NCBI GenBank assembly: GCA_039583875.1
Contig: CM077163.1
Span: 106,339,213-106,403,212 of the forward strand
Direction: 5' to 3'
Source: Platanthera guangdongensis
Taxonomy: Eukaryota; Streptophyta; Magnoliopsida; Asparagales; Orchidaceae
DNA length: 64,000 bases
Below, one piece after another: positions 9,533-20,412 of the stretch (position 1 is the first letter of the stretch; each line of letters begins with the position of its first letter). The notes beneath the pieces are model-generated. The model was not told where the DNA came from, made no database searches, and worked only from the letters and a program-made list of their open reading frames with translations. The position numbers and the translations under genes are program-made.

Positions 9533-11713
9533 CTAATTGTCTTGGAAGCTCTTCCCGAACATCGCGTCCAGGCTATCTTCCTTCTCGCTGGGCGGCGTCG
9601 CCGGAAACAGACTCGGCATCAGGTCCCAAGCAGAGATCTCCCCGCATCCTTCCACCAGCACCCCGGAGTCCTTCATCATCGCGAGGGTGCACTCGGCGGT
9701 CTGGATTGAATTGATCCGCAGTCTCTCGATGAGGTCGGCCTCGCCGAAGATGCGCGGGCTCTTGTAGGGGAGTGTGGGATCGATGTCGTGCGACGGGAAG
9801 AAGATCTCCGCCTGGCGACGCACCTCGCCGAGAAGGTGCTGGTTCTCCCCCTTCAGCTTCGCGTTCGCACCCTCCAGCTCGCCAAGGCGTGCGTGCAGTC
9901 AGCCGTTCTCCTCCCCTTGCTCGGCATTGCGAGCCTGGAGCTCCCCAGCAGCGTCGGCATCCGCGGCCAGTTGCGCGCGCAGCCGGCTGACCTCCTCCCC
10001 CAGCTCAGTGTTGCGAGCCTGAGCTCGCCCGCCGCCTTGGCATCCTGGAAAAAAGCCCATTTAGCAGCAGCACAAAGCTGTCTAAGTAAAAGAGAGCGGT
10101 GCGTAACACTTACCAGCCCGCCAGCAGTCTGGGCGAGAAGACTATCAGCGATGCCGAGCCGCCTCGCCTGATCGGCGACCTGCTCCTTGGCGAGGTCGCG
10201 AGCCTGCTCGGCCTTTTCGAGCCGGTGGCTGAGGGCGAAGCTGCGGCGCGCCAGCATGTGGTGCAGCTCCAGAGTCCGCAGGTGGGACTGCAGACCCTCA
10301 TGGCCGAGCTGCCGGAGGGTCGACCTCTTGTAGGCCTCGGCATCCTCCCGGCCATAAAGGCCGAAGCCGAGGGCGTAGGCGTGACCGGTGGCGGGCTCGG
10401 GGTCGTGCCAGGACGGGTGCAAAGTGGAGACGGAGACTCGATGAGCGAGCTCGTCCCACTGCAGCATGGGCTCGCCCGCGGAATCCTTCCAGCGCGCGCC
10501 GAAGTTGAAGAGGGGGTGCTGCTTCGGTGGCGCGCGCTCGCGGGAAGCCCTCTTCGCTAAAGGAGGAGGGGAGATCGCAGCCGAGGAAGAAGGGCCCTTG
10601 CCACCCTTTCGGCCCTTGCTGGTCGTCTCCTTCAGAGGGCTCTCCGGTGACGCGTCGGGAGGAGTCTCCGACGAGCTGATGTACTTGGGGCTGGACTGAT
10701 GTTGTTGTTGTTGTTTCCCCCGCGGAGCCAGCAGGGCTCTCCGCATCTTTTTCATCTGACGGGTGCCGGATGGCGGGTTCGACCCCGCGTCCTCAGATCA
10801 CCTCTTGCCGGAAGAGGGCTGCGAGAGGGCCGCCTCATCTCGGCACGCCGCCGCCGCCGCCCTCTCGCGGGCAAGAGGGTCGGTATCAAGCCCCGGGTCC
10901 GCAAACGGCGGGTTCGCGGGGATTATTCGCTCCTCTGCAGAAAAACACTTGCAAAGGTTAGGGATTCCAGATATGATGATGTGCTGAGCTCTGCGAGTAG
11001 GCGAGCTCGGCAAGATGAGGAGGGCATACCTTTGCCGGGCAGAACCGGGGGGAGCGCGTCGAGGCCCCTCCGCAGGAAGGCGACCTCAAAATCTTTGTGG
11101 AGGAAGAATTTGTGGAGCTCGGCGTCGTTGCCGGACACGGCCGGCGGGCGGTACACCTCCTCGCCTTTTTGTTGCGGCGAGTAGGGGATGTTGTCGAGAT
11201 CGCCCTTGATGAAGGCGATCTTGGTCATCCAGGTATGGTGCTTGTTCGCGATCTCGCGAACTTTGATCAAGGAGCCGCCGAAGTAGGCGACCCCGTCCGT
11301 CGTCGCCTTATAGGAGAAGAGTTTCCTGAACACCGTCAGGTTGAACTCGATCCTCTCCCGCCGGAGGTAGCTTGCGAACGCCACCATCATGGCGATGGCG
11401 TTTGAGTTCAGCTGCGCGGGGACGGCCCCGTAGTATTTCAGGATCTGCCGGGAAGTCGCAGCCCCACCTCGAAGTGCGAGATGGGGAAGGCAAGCTCGTT
11501 CTCCTAAAATGTGTTAATGGCCTCGCCCGGCCCCGGCCTGCGTGCCTCAAAGCCCGGCGGCACATACAGGGCTATGAATTCTGCGAGCTCCTCCTCGCTG
11601 GTGTGGCCGTCGAAGAAGCAGTAATCTGCGAAGTGTTGCGCGCATTTGGAGCGGTCATCGGCGTCCGGGTTGGTCTTGCCCATGATCGCAGAGAAGAAGC
11701 GCAGCGCGAGCAA
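9533..11713 (-). pseudogene. Degraded 'putative gypsy-type transposon' domain gene, three exons
   Basis: The first exon starts MLALRFFSAIMGKTNPDADD at 11713. It contains LAFPISHFEVGLRLP, then GAVPAQLNSNAIAMMVAF, then RIEFNLTVFRKLFSY and HTWMTKIAFIKGD, resembling the plant transposon-associated domain named 'putative gypsy type transposon' in family databases (recognised by pattern only). Two introns fit GT-AG rules and keep frame: 10935-11029 (ends TTTTTCTGCAG) and 10045-10113 (starts GTAAGT). The third exon is a coiled-coil-like region rich in Glu, Ala, Leu and Arg, ending at 9533. Breaks: TAG at 11504-11506, a frameshift near 11440-11460, TGA at 10798-10800, a 1-nt loss near 10016-10026 and TGA at 9899-9901. 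It may be a captured host-like gene or an ORF of an unrecognised retroelement. Confidence 0.65.
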
Positions 11714-11770
11714 GGAAAGGAAAAAGCAAGGAAAAGAAGGCAGAGCAATAAAGGCAGTACGGGGGTAGGT

Positions 11771-11790
11771 GAGGGGGGGGGGGGGGGGGG
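11771..11790. repeat. Poly-G run (about 20 nt)
   Basis: An uninterrupted G run on the plus strand (C on the minus strand) lying between the minus-strand TATA box and the ATG of the 9533-11713 pseudogene, about where transcription would start. Confidence 0.9.
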
Positions 11791-11800
11791 CTATTTATAG
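11791..11800 (-). promoter_or_regulatory. TATA box of the 9533-11713 pseudogene
   Basis: CTATAAATAG on the minus strand, about 80 bp upstream of the ATG at 11713. This matches plant core promoters. Confidence 0.6.
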
Positions 11801-11944
11801 GAAAAGGAATCTAAGGCAGGCTGTCACATCAGCGCAGCTCGCCGACCCAGCTCGCCACCCCACCTCGCCGACTTCTGACGCATCCCAACTAAGGCTAAGT
11901 CAAACATTACGGCTTTTTATTCAAATAACATAATTAAGAATGTT

Positions 11945-13100
11945 CTAAGAGGTTTTCATCACAGAAAGGGAAAGTTCAGAACAGAAAACAGGGCGCGCAA
12001 GCAGGGAGGGCACCGGGATGCGAGCGCCGGTCGGCTCGGCAGGGGAGCCTGCAGACTTACGTACCCCGGCCTCGCGACCCCCGCCCCCAAGCTGCCGCGC
12101 GCGGAGTAACTCGCGGATCCTCCCGGAATTCCTTTGCGCAACCAAGAGACCGTCGTCTATCTCATCCAGGAGTCGGGAGGGAGACATCAACTCGCCAGCT
12201 CGGCCGAGGCGCACCTACTCAGCAAGACGCATGTAGTCGTGCTGCAGTGTCTCGTTGACTCCTTGCACCTCGCGCAGTCCGCACACCAGCTTCTTGAGGA
12301 GCTTGACCTCCCTCCTTGACAGCTCGCCCTGATCCACCTCCGGACCCAGGTAAGAGTCCAGCGAGCTCGGAGATGGGAGGGGAGAGTGGTGGGCTGCCCG
12401 CGAAGACTCCTCGGCAGCCGATTGACTGGGAAGAGCTGTAAAGGAAAATGTCAGCAGAGCAAAAGCTTGCGAAGAACAGGGGTAAGCGAGGCTGAACTTA
12501 AGAGCTCGGCGGTTCAAAGGAGATGCGGGGAGGGACGAACCTCAGGTCCTTCCCGCGACCTGGTCCGCGAGCCCCCGGTGAGATGAGCTCGAAAGCCGGG
12601 GTGGGAATGGACCCCGGACCTTTCCCGGCGGCCGCGTCAGTTTGCCGAGGAGGGGAGCCCGGTGGTGAAGTCGGCCTCTGCGAGCTCACAGGCAGGATCC
12701 CGAAGAGGAGCGGCAGATCCCGGGGATGGCTGTCCGGTGCCGAGAGTCACGAAGTGGCAAGCGCGGCCTCGCCTCGCGGCGTGGGGACCCGCGGCGTGGT
12801 GCCCTCGCCATCTGGTAGGCCGCCCAGATCATCGCCGACTACAACGACCTCCCTGTCATTCTCTGGAATAGTTCGAGTAGAAGAGCCGGTCTCGCGAGCC
12901 AGGGTGGCCCTCAGGTCGTGGAAGATGGGCTCGGCCTCCTCGGGGAATGGCTTTGTCCTCTTGGAGCTCGGCTCGGCAGAATCAATTTGGGGAACTTTCG
13001 CGGAGACCGCCGTCAGCGCGGCAACGCGAGCCGCGGAAGCCTGGCGGGCTCGGTCTATGCGCTCTTGAATCTCCTTGGGAAGGGGTATCTTGGCAAGGCA
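11945..13100 (-). pseudogene. Second degraded minus-strand gene, unrecognised, Pro/Ser-rich and coiled coil
   Basis: I do not recognise the family. From about 13100 the frame reads KIPLPKEIQERIDRARQASA.. then a Pro/Ser-rich acidic segment; an in-frame TGA lies at 12747-12749 and the same frame continues to about 12545. A probable intron follows, ending TTTTCCTTTACAG near 12436. The next exon has DSYLGPEVDQGELSRREVKL, a coiled-coil-like stretch, and an interrupting stop near 12215. A donor-like GTACGTAAGT lies near 12060. No ATG is visible between the TATA box (13141-13149) and KIPLPK. Strand, GC content and breaks match the neighbouring pseudogene, so both may come from one degraded element. 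Confidence 0.45.
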
Positions 13101-13140
13101 GCAGGGGGAATGGCAAGAGCCAGGCAGCAGAGCAGGTGCA

Positions 13141-13149
13141 TATATATAG
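13141..13149 (-). promoter_or_regulatory. TATA box of the second minus-strand pseudogene
   Basis: CTATATATA on the minus strand, some 40-70 bp upstream of the KIPLPKEIQ frame. Confidence 0.4.
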
Positions 13150-13189
13150 CCGCAGGTGGCCCCCACCAGAAGATTCCCTCCAACTCGCC

Positions 13190-13945
13190 AGCCAGAGCTC
13201 GTCGCACACTTCGGGTTGGATGTTTCTTTCCGAGCTTTTGGACAAGCTCGAAAAGAGCGGGGATTGTGTACAACCCCGTGTCCGGCGAGCAAGGTCACCA
13301 GGGGGAGAACAGATCAGGCTGGGAGCAGCAGGCGAGCTCGGCAGCGGCAGGGGCGAGGCTGAGCTCGGCATCCGTCGGCTAGAGATCGTCGATCGGCGAC
13401 CCCGAGCTCGGCATTCGCTGAGCGGGCTGCAACTCGCGCCCTCGCAGTGGAGTTCAGCAGCAGCGTGCGAGCAGAGCACGCCGAGGTGGCCAGAGCTCCC
13501 AGCTCGCCCGGGTGTCATAGGTGCCTTTTACTGTTTTACCCCTGCTGGTTTGCCCATAGCCCTTCAGAACAGCGGAGTTTGGCTGTTGGCAGACCCAGCC
13601 TGGGGTTTTCTGGTAATTTCAGGTCAGTTGTTTTGGTTATTGGCAGTCCGGATTTCAAAAACTATAAATAGGACCCAAGGGGTACCCGAGAAAGCAGGTT
13701 CTTCCGGTGCTCTTCTCCCCAAAATCATTAAGTGCTTTCTGAGGGTACCTTAGCTCGGCTTCAGGCTAAGCAGGGGAAGCGCTCTGAGATCTTCCGGGTT
13801 TGTGGTGGGACCTCCCTGCCGAGCCCTTGGGTCTGTTTCTCCTTGTCTTGTTGTTTTTCCTTGCAGGAGCGAAGTAGGCGCGAGACCACCCCTTTCCCCA
13901 AGGGCGAGCTCCACAGGAAGCCGGGTTCCGGTTTCAACAGCAGGT
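13190..13945 (+). promoter_or_regulatory. Plus-strand LTR/promoter-like block with TATA box at 13662-13671
   Basis: CTATAAATAGG lies at 13662-13672. Upstream (13190-13505) is a GC-rich array of GAGCTCGGC and CTCGCC motifs; downstream is a pyrimidine-rich leader ending in TTTTTCCTTGCAGG near 13866. The layout (motif array, TATA, leader) is that of an LTR, but I cannot find a partner copy. It does not match the Athila 3' LTR at 20413-22200, so it is not that element's 5' LTR. At about 13930-13945 it gives way to Athila gag. Confidence 0.45.
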
Positions 13946-14606
13946 ATGGGAATCTGCAACTCCATCCTCAGAACATTTGGATTATGTTAATAATATGCCT
14001 AGAAATGCTTTTAATAATTTTTCTGCTGCGAATTTTCATCCGCCTGGTTTTAATTTTCTGAATAGGTATAATCTTGCTTTAAGAAATCACCCAAATTTTT
14101 CATGGAGTAATCCATCGAACGCTGTGTGCCCGCCACCACAAATTAATTTTTCTGCACCACCACCACCTCCTCAAAGTTTTCCAAAACCTCCAAGTTTGGA
14201 GGAAATGTTTTCAAAATACATGAATGTTAATGACGCTACGATAAGAACCTTACTTGGAAGCAATAAAAGTTTAGAGAATCAAGTAGGACAGCTCGCTAAA
14301 ATAAATTCTGAGCGACCCGCAGGGTCTCTTCCTTCCAATACCGAGACCAACCCGAGAGAGCAAGCGAAAGCTATAATTCTTTGGAGTGGGAAGCAAGTTC
14401 CTAGTATGGTAAGTGAAGATCCCAAGGCAAACTCTGCTCCCACTTTAAAAAATCAAAGCTCCGCTCCCATTTTAAAAATTCCACCCTCTGCTGAAGACGT
14501 TATCACCCCTATTTTAGAAAAAGAACTCACTCCAACACACACCCTTAAAAACAATCCAAACCCTCCATACCCTTCTGAACTTAATAAACAACGTCAGGAT
14601 GATTAA
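13930..14606 (+). pseudogene. Athila gag, C-terminal part
   Basis: Reads ..SSEHLDYVNNMPRNAFNNFS.., then NHPNFSWSNPSNA, a Pro-rich stretch, and SLENQVGQLAKINSERPAGS followed by NPREQAKAIILWSGK. This is the Athila gag tail just before protease. The frame stays open upstream into the GC-rich block, so the exact join cannot be fixed. It ends at a TAA at 14604-14606. Confidence 0.85.
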
Positions 14607-14639
14607 TACACCCGCTTCTTAGACATTTTTATACAAATC

Positions 14640-15503
14640 CAAATAAATCTGCCCTTCCACGAAGCCATATCCCAGATGCCAAAGTACGCTAAGTATCTTA
14701 AGCACCTCCTGAGCAACAAGAAGAAGCTAGAGAACCTTTCACATGTCACGTTAAATGTCGAGTGCTCGGCGGTTTTGACAAATGGTTTACCAAAGAAAAT
14801 CAGTGACCCGGGTAGTTTTTCTATTCCGTGTGTCTTTGGTGATCTTTTTGTCACGAACGCATTGGCCGACTTAGGTGCGAGAATTAATCTTATGCCCCTC
14901 TTGTTGTTTAAAAAGTTAGGAATTGGTAGTCTCAACCCCACATGAATGAGTATCCTGCTCGCCGACAGATCAGTCAAGTACCCGTTACGTATAGTGGAGG
15001 ACGTCCTACTCAAAGTCGACAAGTTCATATTCCCGATGGACTTTGTCATATTGGATATCGAAGAAGACGTTGAGGTTCCCCTAATCCTTGGCCGACCCTT
15101 CCTTGACACCTCCCGAGCTATCATTGACATAAGTAATGGTAAGCTTTTCCTTCAAGTAGGCAATGACGAAGTAACTTTCACTATCAACCCTTCTATGAAG
15201 AACACCTTAGCCAGTGATGACTCCTGCTTTTTCGTAGATGTCGTAAGTGATGAATCCTCCTATCGCCTCTTTAATTTAGAAAAAGAATTTTCTGATTTCA
15301 GTTCCTCCTCTACTCCAACTGATTCGCTACACCTAAGTGAAGAACCCTCCTATTGCCTCTCTGAATTTGAAAAAGAATTTTTTGATTTTTGTTCCTCTTC
15401 TACTCTTCCAACTGAATCACTACAAGAAGCCTCCATGGCCGCTAGCCCCACCACTTTCAATTTTTCGTACAAAGAAAAATTTTATGAAAATATTGTTTTT
15501 TAG
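14640..15503 (+). pseudogene. Athila protease region
   Basis: Begins INLPFHEAISQMPKYAKYLK, a conserved linker before protease. The protease has ALADLGARINLMP (Athila elements typically carry DLGA here rather than DTGA), then ADRSVKYPLRIVEDVLLKVD and VPLILGRPFLDTSRAIID. A TGA follows GSLNPT at 14943-14945 and the same frame resumes at once. A short acidic repeat, CLSEFEKEFFDF and RLFNLEKEFSDF, follows at about 15260-15400. Confidence 0.85.
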
Positions 15504-15539
15504 AAAGAACGGATTTCTAAAACATCATATGAAGACCCC

Positions 15540-17060
15540 CCTACCCTGGAACTGAAAGAACTACCGAAGCACCTTAGATACGCTTTCTTAGAAAAGGACT
15601 CCAAGCTACCCGTCATAGTTTCAGCCTACCTCACGGATGCACAAAACGATAAACTTCTTTTAGTTTTACGTAAGCATCATCGAGCTATTGCTTGATAGAT
15701 ATCTGATATTAAGGGCATAAGCCCATCTTTCTGCACTCACAAGATCTCAATGGAAGATAATTCACCTAACTCTATACAACCTCAGCGCCGTATAAACATG
15801 AACATGAAAGAAGTAGTTAAGGGTGAGGTTATGAAATTGTTAGACGCAGGAAATAATCTACCCTATTTTAGACAGTAAGTGGGTTAGCCCAGTCCAAGTA
15901 GTACCAAATAAGGGAGGGATAACGGTAGTAAGTAATGAAAAAAAAGAATTAATCCCGACACGGACGGTGACCGGATGACGAATGTGTATAGATTATCGTA
16001 AGTTAAACGACGCGACCCGCAAGGATCATTTTCCCTTATCGTTCATCGATCAGATTTTTGAACGAATTTCAGGCCATAGCTTTTATTGTTTTCTCGATGG
16101 CCTCTCGGGGTATTTTCAAATCCCCATCTCCCCCGATGACCAGGAAAAAACTACGTTTAATTGTCCCTTCGGCACCTTCGCCTACTGAAGAATGTCGTTT
16201 GGATTGTGCAATGCTCCAGCTACATTCCAATGATGTATGCTCGCTATCTTTGACAAGTACGTAGAAAGCTTTATGGAGGTATTCATGGATGATTTCTCCG
16301 TGTTCGGTGATGCATTCAATAGTTGTTTAGAGAACCTTGAAAAAGTCTTAGAATGATGCGAAGAAACTAACCTTACCCTAAATTGGGAAAAATGCCATTT
16401 TATGGTGAGGGAAGTGGTAGTTTTGGGCATAAAATTTCTCCAAGAGGTATTAAAGTCGATGTTGCTAAGATAAAAGTTATCGAGAAACTGCCGCCACCTA
16501 CAAACATAAAAGCTATAAGAAGTTTCCTAGTTAACGCTTGTTTCTACCGCTGCTTCATAAAGGACATTTCCAAGATCACCAAGCCCCTTACCCACCTCTT
16601 AGAAAAAGACGCCCCATTCATCTTTGATGACCTTTGCCTAGCTGCTTTTAATTTAATAAAAGAATAATTAATTAATGCCCCGATTATGATAGCTCCGGTG
16701 TGGGACTTTCCATTTGAGATAATGTGTGATGCGAGTAGTTATTCTATGGGAGCCGTTTTAGGTCAACGCATATCCAAAAATTTCCACCCCATCTATTCGG
16801 TAGTAAAAAACTCACATCTGCAAGGGAAAATTACACCATGACCGAGAAGGAGATCCTAGTTGTAGTATTCACTTTTGATAAATTCCTCCCTTATGTTACA
16901 CTTTCAAAAATTATTGTTTTTACGGACCACTCGACCCTTATATATCTTCTTTCTAAAACGGATGCCAAGCCGCGCTTGATTCTCTTGGTCTTTCTCCTCT
17001 AGGAGTTTGACTTGGAGATCCGTGATAAGCGAGGAGTCGAGAACTTGGCCCCAGACCACC
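15540..17060 (+). pseudogene. Athila reverse transcriptase and RNase H
   Basis: Recognisable pieces in shifted frames: LELKELPKHLRYAFLE near 15550; CIDYRKLNDATRKDHFPL and FYCFLDGLSGYFQIPI at 15985-16120; MSFGLCNAPATFQ near 16192-16230; the catalytic FMDDFSVFGD near 16285; then FEIMCDASSYSMGAVLGQR for RNase H near 16710-16770. Stops and frameshifts recur (for example after GTFAY at 16186-16188, and after FQ), so it cannot encode an active enzyme. Confidence 0.85.
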
Positions 17061-18454
17061 TCTCGCGCCTAGATAATCCTTTTATAGAAAAATTAGACGA
17101 AAAATCTTTTAACGATTATTTTCCCGATGAGAAGCTGTTTTCAATGAACATATCTACTTCTCCTTGGTTTGCACGCATCGCCAACTATCTAGTGGCTCGT
17201 GTGCTCCCAAAAGAGTTCTCATCTCAGCAAAAGAAGAAATTCTTTTCTGAGTTGAAAAACTATTTTTGGGAGGTCCCGCATCTTTTTAGAGTCTGTGCAA
17301 ACCAAGTGATAAGGAGGTGTGTTTCTTATGAAGAAGGTTTAGACATTATTAATCATTTGCATGAAGCACCGACAGGTGGGCACTATCAAGCTGCTCGCAC
17401 CGATCACAAAGTTCTAAGCGCGGGTTTTTGCTGGCCTAGCCTATTTAAAGACGCGCAGGCCTTTGTGAGTAGGTGTCATAGTTTCCAACGGTCGGGTAAT
17501 ATTTCTAATAAAAATGAAATGCCGCAGAATTATTTCCTAGAGTGCGAAGTTTTTAACCTCTGGGGAATTGATTTTGTTGGCCCTCTTCCTTCTAGTTTCG
17601 GGAATAAGTATATTTTAGTTGTCGTTGATTATGTTTCATGATGGGTCGAAGCCGAAGCTCTTCCTACGAACGATGCCCGAGTCCTAGTTACTTTTTTAAA
17701 AAAAGTATTTTTCTCGATTCGGTACGCCGCGCGCCATCTTTAGTGATAGGGGTTCCCATTTCTGCAACGCGCAGTTTTCTAAAATCCTTACTAAATATGA
17801 CGCTACTCATAAACTTTCCACTGGCTAACATCCATAAACTAACGAACAAGTTGAAGTAGTGAATAGAGAAATAAAAAGAATTTTAGAATAGACTATTTCC
17901 ACCTCTAGAAAAGACTGGTCAGCCAAATTAGACGATGCTCTATGGGCCTACCGAACAGCGTACAAAACTGCCCTCGGATGTACACCATATCGGTTCGTTT
18001 ATGGAAAATCGTGCCATTTACACGTAGAATTAGAACACCGCGCTTTTGGGCCTTAAGATTTTTAAACTTCGATCCCCACTTTGTCGGCGATTTTAGAAAA
18101 TTTCAACTCAACGAGCTCGACGAGTGGCGCTCTTACGCATATGAAAATAACAAACTTTATAAAGAGCGGACGAAGTGTTTGTACGATAAACACCTTAGGC
18201 ACCCAAAAACCTTTAAGCCGGGCGACCAAGTTCTTTTATATAACTCTCGTTTACATTTATTTCCGGGCAAATTAAAATCACGTTGGTCTGGGCCTTTTAC
18301 TGTTTTAGAAGTTTTTCCTTATGGTACTGTTTTGATTTCTCACCCTGATAAGGGTAACTTCAAAGTGAATGGTCTGCGTCTTAAACTGTATTTCTGTGAT
18401 GATGCCAGTCCTAACTCTGTTAACTCTATTTTTCATGATCTAACATTTGATTAA
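17012..18454 (+). pseudogene. Athila integrase
   Basis: Starts with the end of RNase H (NLAPDHLSRLDNP), then a zinc-binding-like region, RRCVSYEEGLDIINHLHEAP and a CHSFQRSGN motif. The core has FNLWGIDFVGPLPSSFGNKY with the first catalytic Asp. A stop follows VVVDYVS at 17639-17641 and the middle of the core (17640-17930) is badly broken. The C-terminal domain from 17942 is open: [18 protein letters not shown], then FKPGDQVLLYNSRLHLFPGK and KSRWSGPFTVLEVFPYGTV. It ends at TAA at 18452-18454. Confidence 0.88.
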
Positions 18455-20412
18455 TCTGAACTTTATTTTTCTTAAAATTTTGAACTATTTTCTCGAACTT
18501 TGTTTTAAACAATATTTTTGGACCATATTATTTTGATGCGTCGAGCTCAAACGACATTTTAAACAAAGAGCACACTTGGGAGGCAACACAAGTTATCTTT
18601 TTCTGTTTTCTTTATTTTACAATTTTTGCCCCAGACGGCTCCAGCAAGCTGAAACTTCTGCGATCGCCTGCTCCAACGGTGTTGATTCCATGGCAAGGTC
18701 CAAAGAAGATGTTTCATGAAGATCCAAAGAGATAGCACTGGGGAGCGGCATCACTCAGCTTTCGCAGCAAATAAATCCGCTGAAGTACCGATTTTTCAAT
18801 TCTATTTTTCAACTATGTACTTTAATTTTCTCTCTCTCTAACCTACTTCTCCATTGAGGACAATGTCCATTTTAAGCTTGGGAGAGGACTTCCTCCTTCT
18901 TTTTGCTTTTTGTGAATATCTTTTTATTTACTTTTTTTGAATATTTTTCATTCAAAAATCCCAAAAAAGTGAATATCTTAAAATTCCAAAAAAAGAAAAT
19001 ATTTCCAAAAAAAGAGAATATTCTAATATATATATATATATATATATAATAATTTATGAATTTTGGTATTTCAATAGTACCCCTTGTTTTTGTTTTATTT
19101 TTCTCAAAATTCCTTAAAAACAACTTAGATAATTATAAATTTTTAATCATTTTTTTAATTATGTTTCACAAGTAAAATGCTGGTCATGTTGTGTTTCTAA
19201 TTCACGGTAGCATGTTAAGGTGAAATATTTTTCTAAAACTCGCATTTCTATTATGGTTTTTTCATTATTTATTTTATTTACTTTCTCAAAAATTCATCAT
19301 CCACTATTTTCCTTTCATTTTTAGATAATCTTTGTAAGATCAACATTTGAATAGCGTAGTAGATGTGAACGATCCAAGCCACCTATTATTTCTATTTTCA
19401 AGATAATTTCATCAATCTTCTTTTATTATCTAGGACTTGCTTTTTGAAATTTTTCAAATCTACGTTTTAGATAAATTTAAAAAGCGTGAAAATGATTTAT
19501 GCCATTTTGGTTTTCGTTTGAGCTTTCCTGCCAACCTAAAATCTTTCACCACTAGTTAGCCGCTTTTGAGCCTTTTTTCCAATTTCATTTGATTGCTCCA
19601 CATAACATTTCATTTTCACCAAGGCCAAAATTTCGAACCTATCTAATCACGCTTGCCTTTTTGAGTTTCATTCAAATATTTTCATGATTATGATAGGAAA
19701 TTTTGTGTTATTTTTGGAGAAATGTTTGAAAAAAGGGTACTCAAAAGAAATGTTTATTTTTTATTTGGCCAATTCAAAATGAAAAATAAAAATATTTCAT
19801 GGCTTTTGTTTTGAAAAAAAAAGAAGAAAAAAAATGGAAAAGAAAAAAAGAAAAGAAAGAAAAAATATTTTGTTTAAAAATGAAATTTTTTTGAAACTCT
19901 TTGTTTTGGTTTAGTGTGATTTTAAACCTCCATGTTTATCTTTGAATTCCACTCCTATTTATAATCCTAAACCAAACACTTTGGTCCTATTAAGTCCTTT
20001 TGATTCACGCCTTTTAAATTTTATTTAATAACTAGGAAAAGAAGAAAAGTAAATCAATATTAGTTTTTGATTTAAACTTACATTTTTGTTATTTAATTGA
20101 TATAATTATAATATGTTGCTTGGATCTAGTAATAACTCAATGCATTTTTTTTTCATTTTCGTTGCTTCACTTAAATCTGTTTAAAGAATTTCGTCAAAAT
20201 TTTGGATGAATTATTTTCGTTAAGTAAAGTTTATAGAAGTTAAATAGACCTAAATAATTATTTTAGATTCACGTTTCACCTTTTCCCTACTTAGAATTTC
20301 TCATAGTACTTGTGTAGGCATAATTAGAAATTTTTGATTAGTCTTATTTTATGTTTATCTAGTTTTTTATATTTTTGCTTGGGGACAAGCAAAGCCTAAG
20401 CTTGTGGGAATT
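18455..20412 (+). other. AT-rich 3' region of the Athila element; no env-like ORF
   Basis: About 1.96 kb with no supportable gene. It contains a PPT-like stretch at 18871-18887 (TTTAAGCTTGGGAGAGG) after a conserved ATTGAGGACAATG, a (TA)n microsatellite at about 19024-19048, A/G-rich low-complexity DNA at 19815-19865, and the terminal PPT at about 20392-20411 (CCTAAGCTTGTGGGAAT). In some Athila elements an envelope-like gene occupies this slot; none is visible here. Confidence 0.7.

Noticed and set aside
13190..13945. 5' LTR of the Athila element at 13930-22200
   Set aside because: No similarity to the 3' LTR at 20413-22200 and no PBS before gag.
19024..19048. (TA)n tract as a regulatory site
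   Set aside because: Simple microsatellite in AT-rich spacer.
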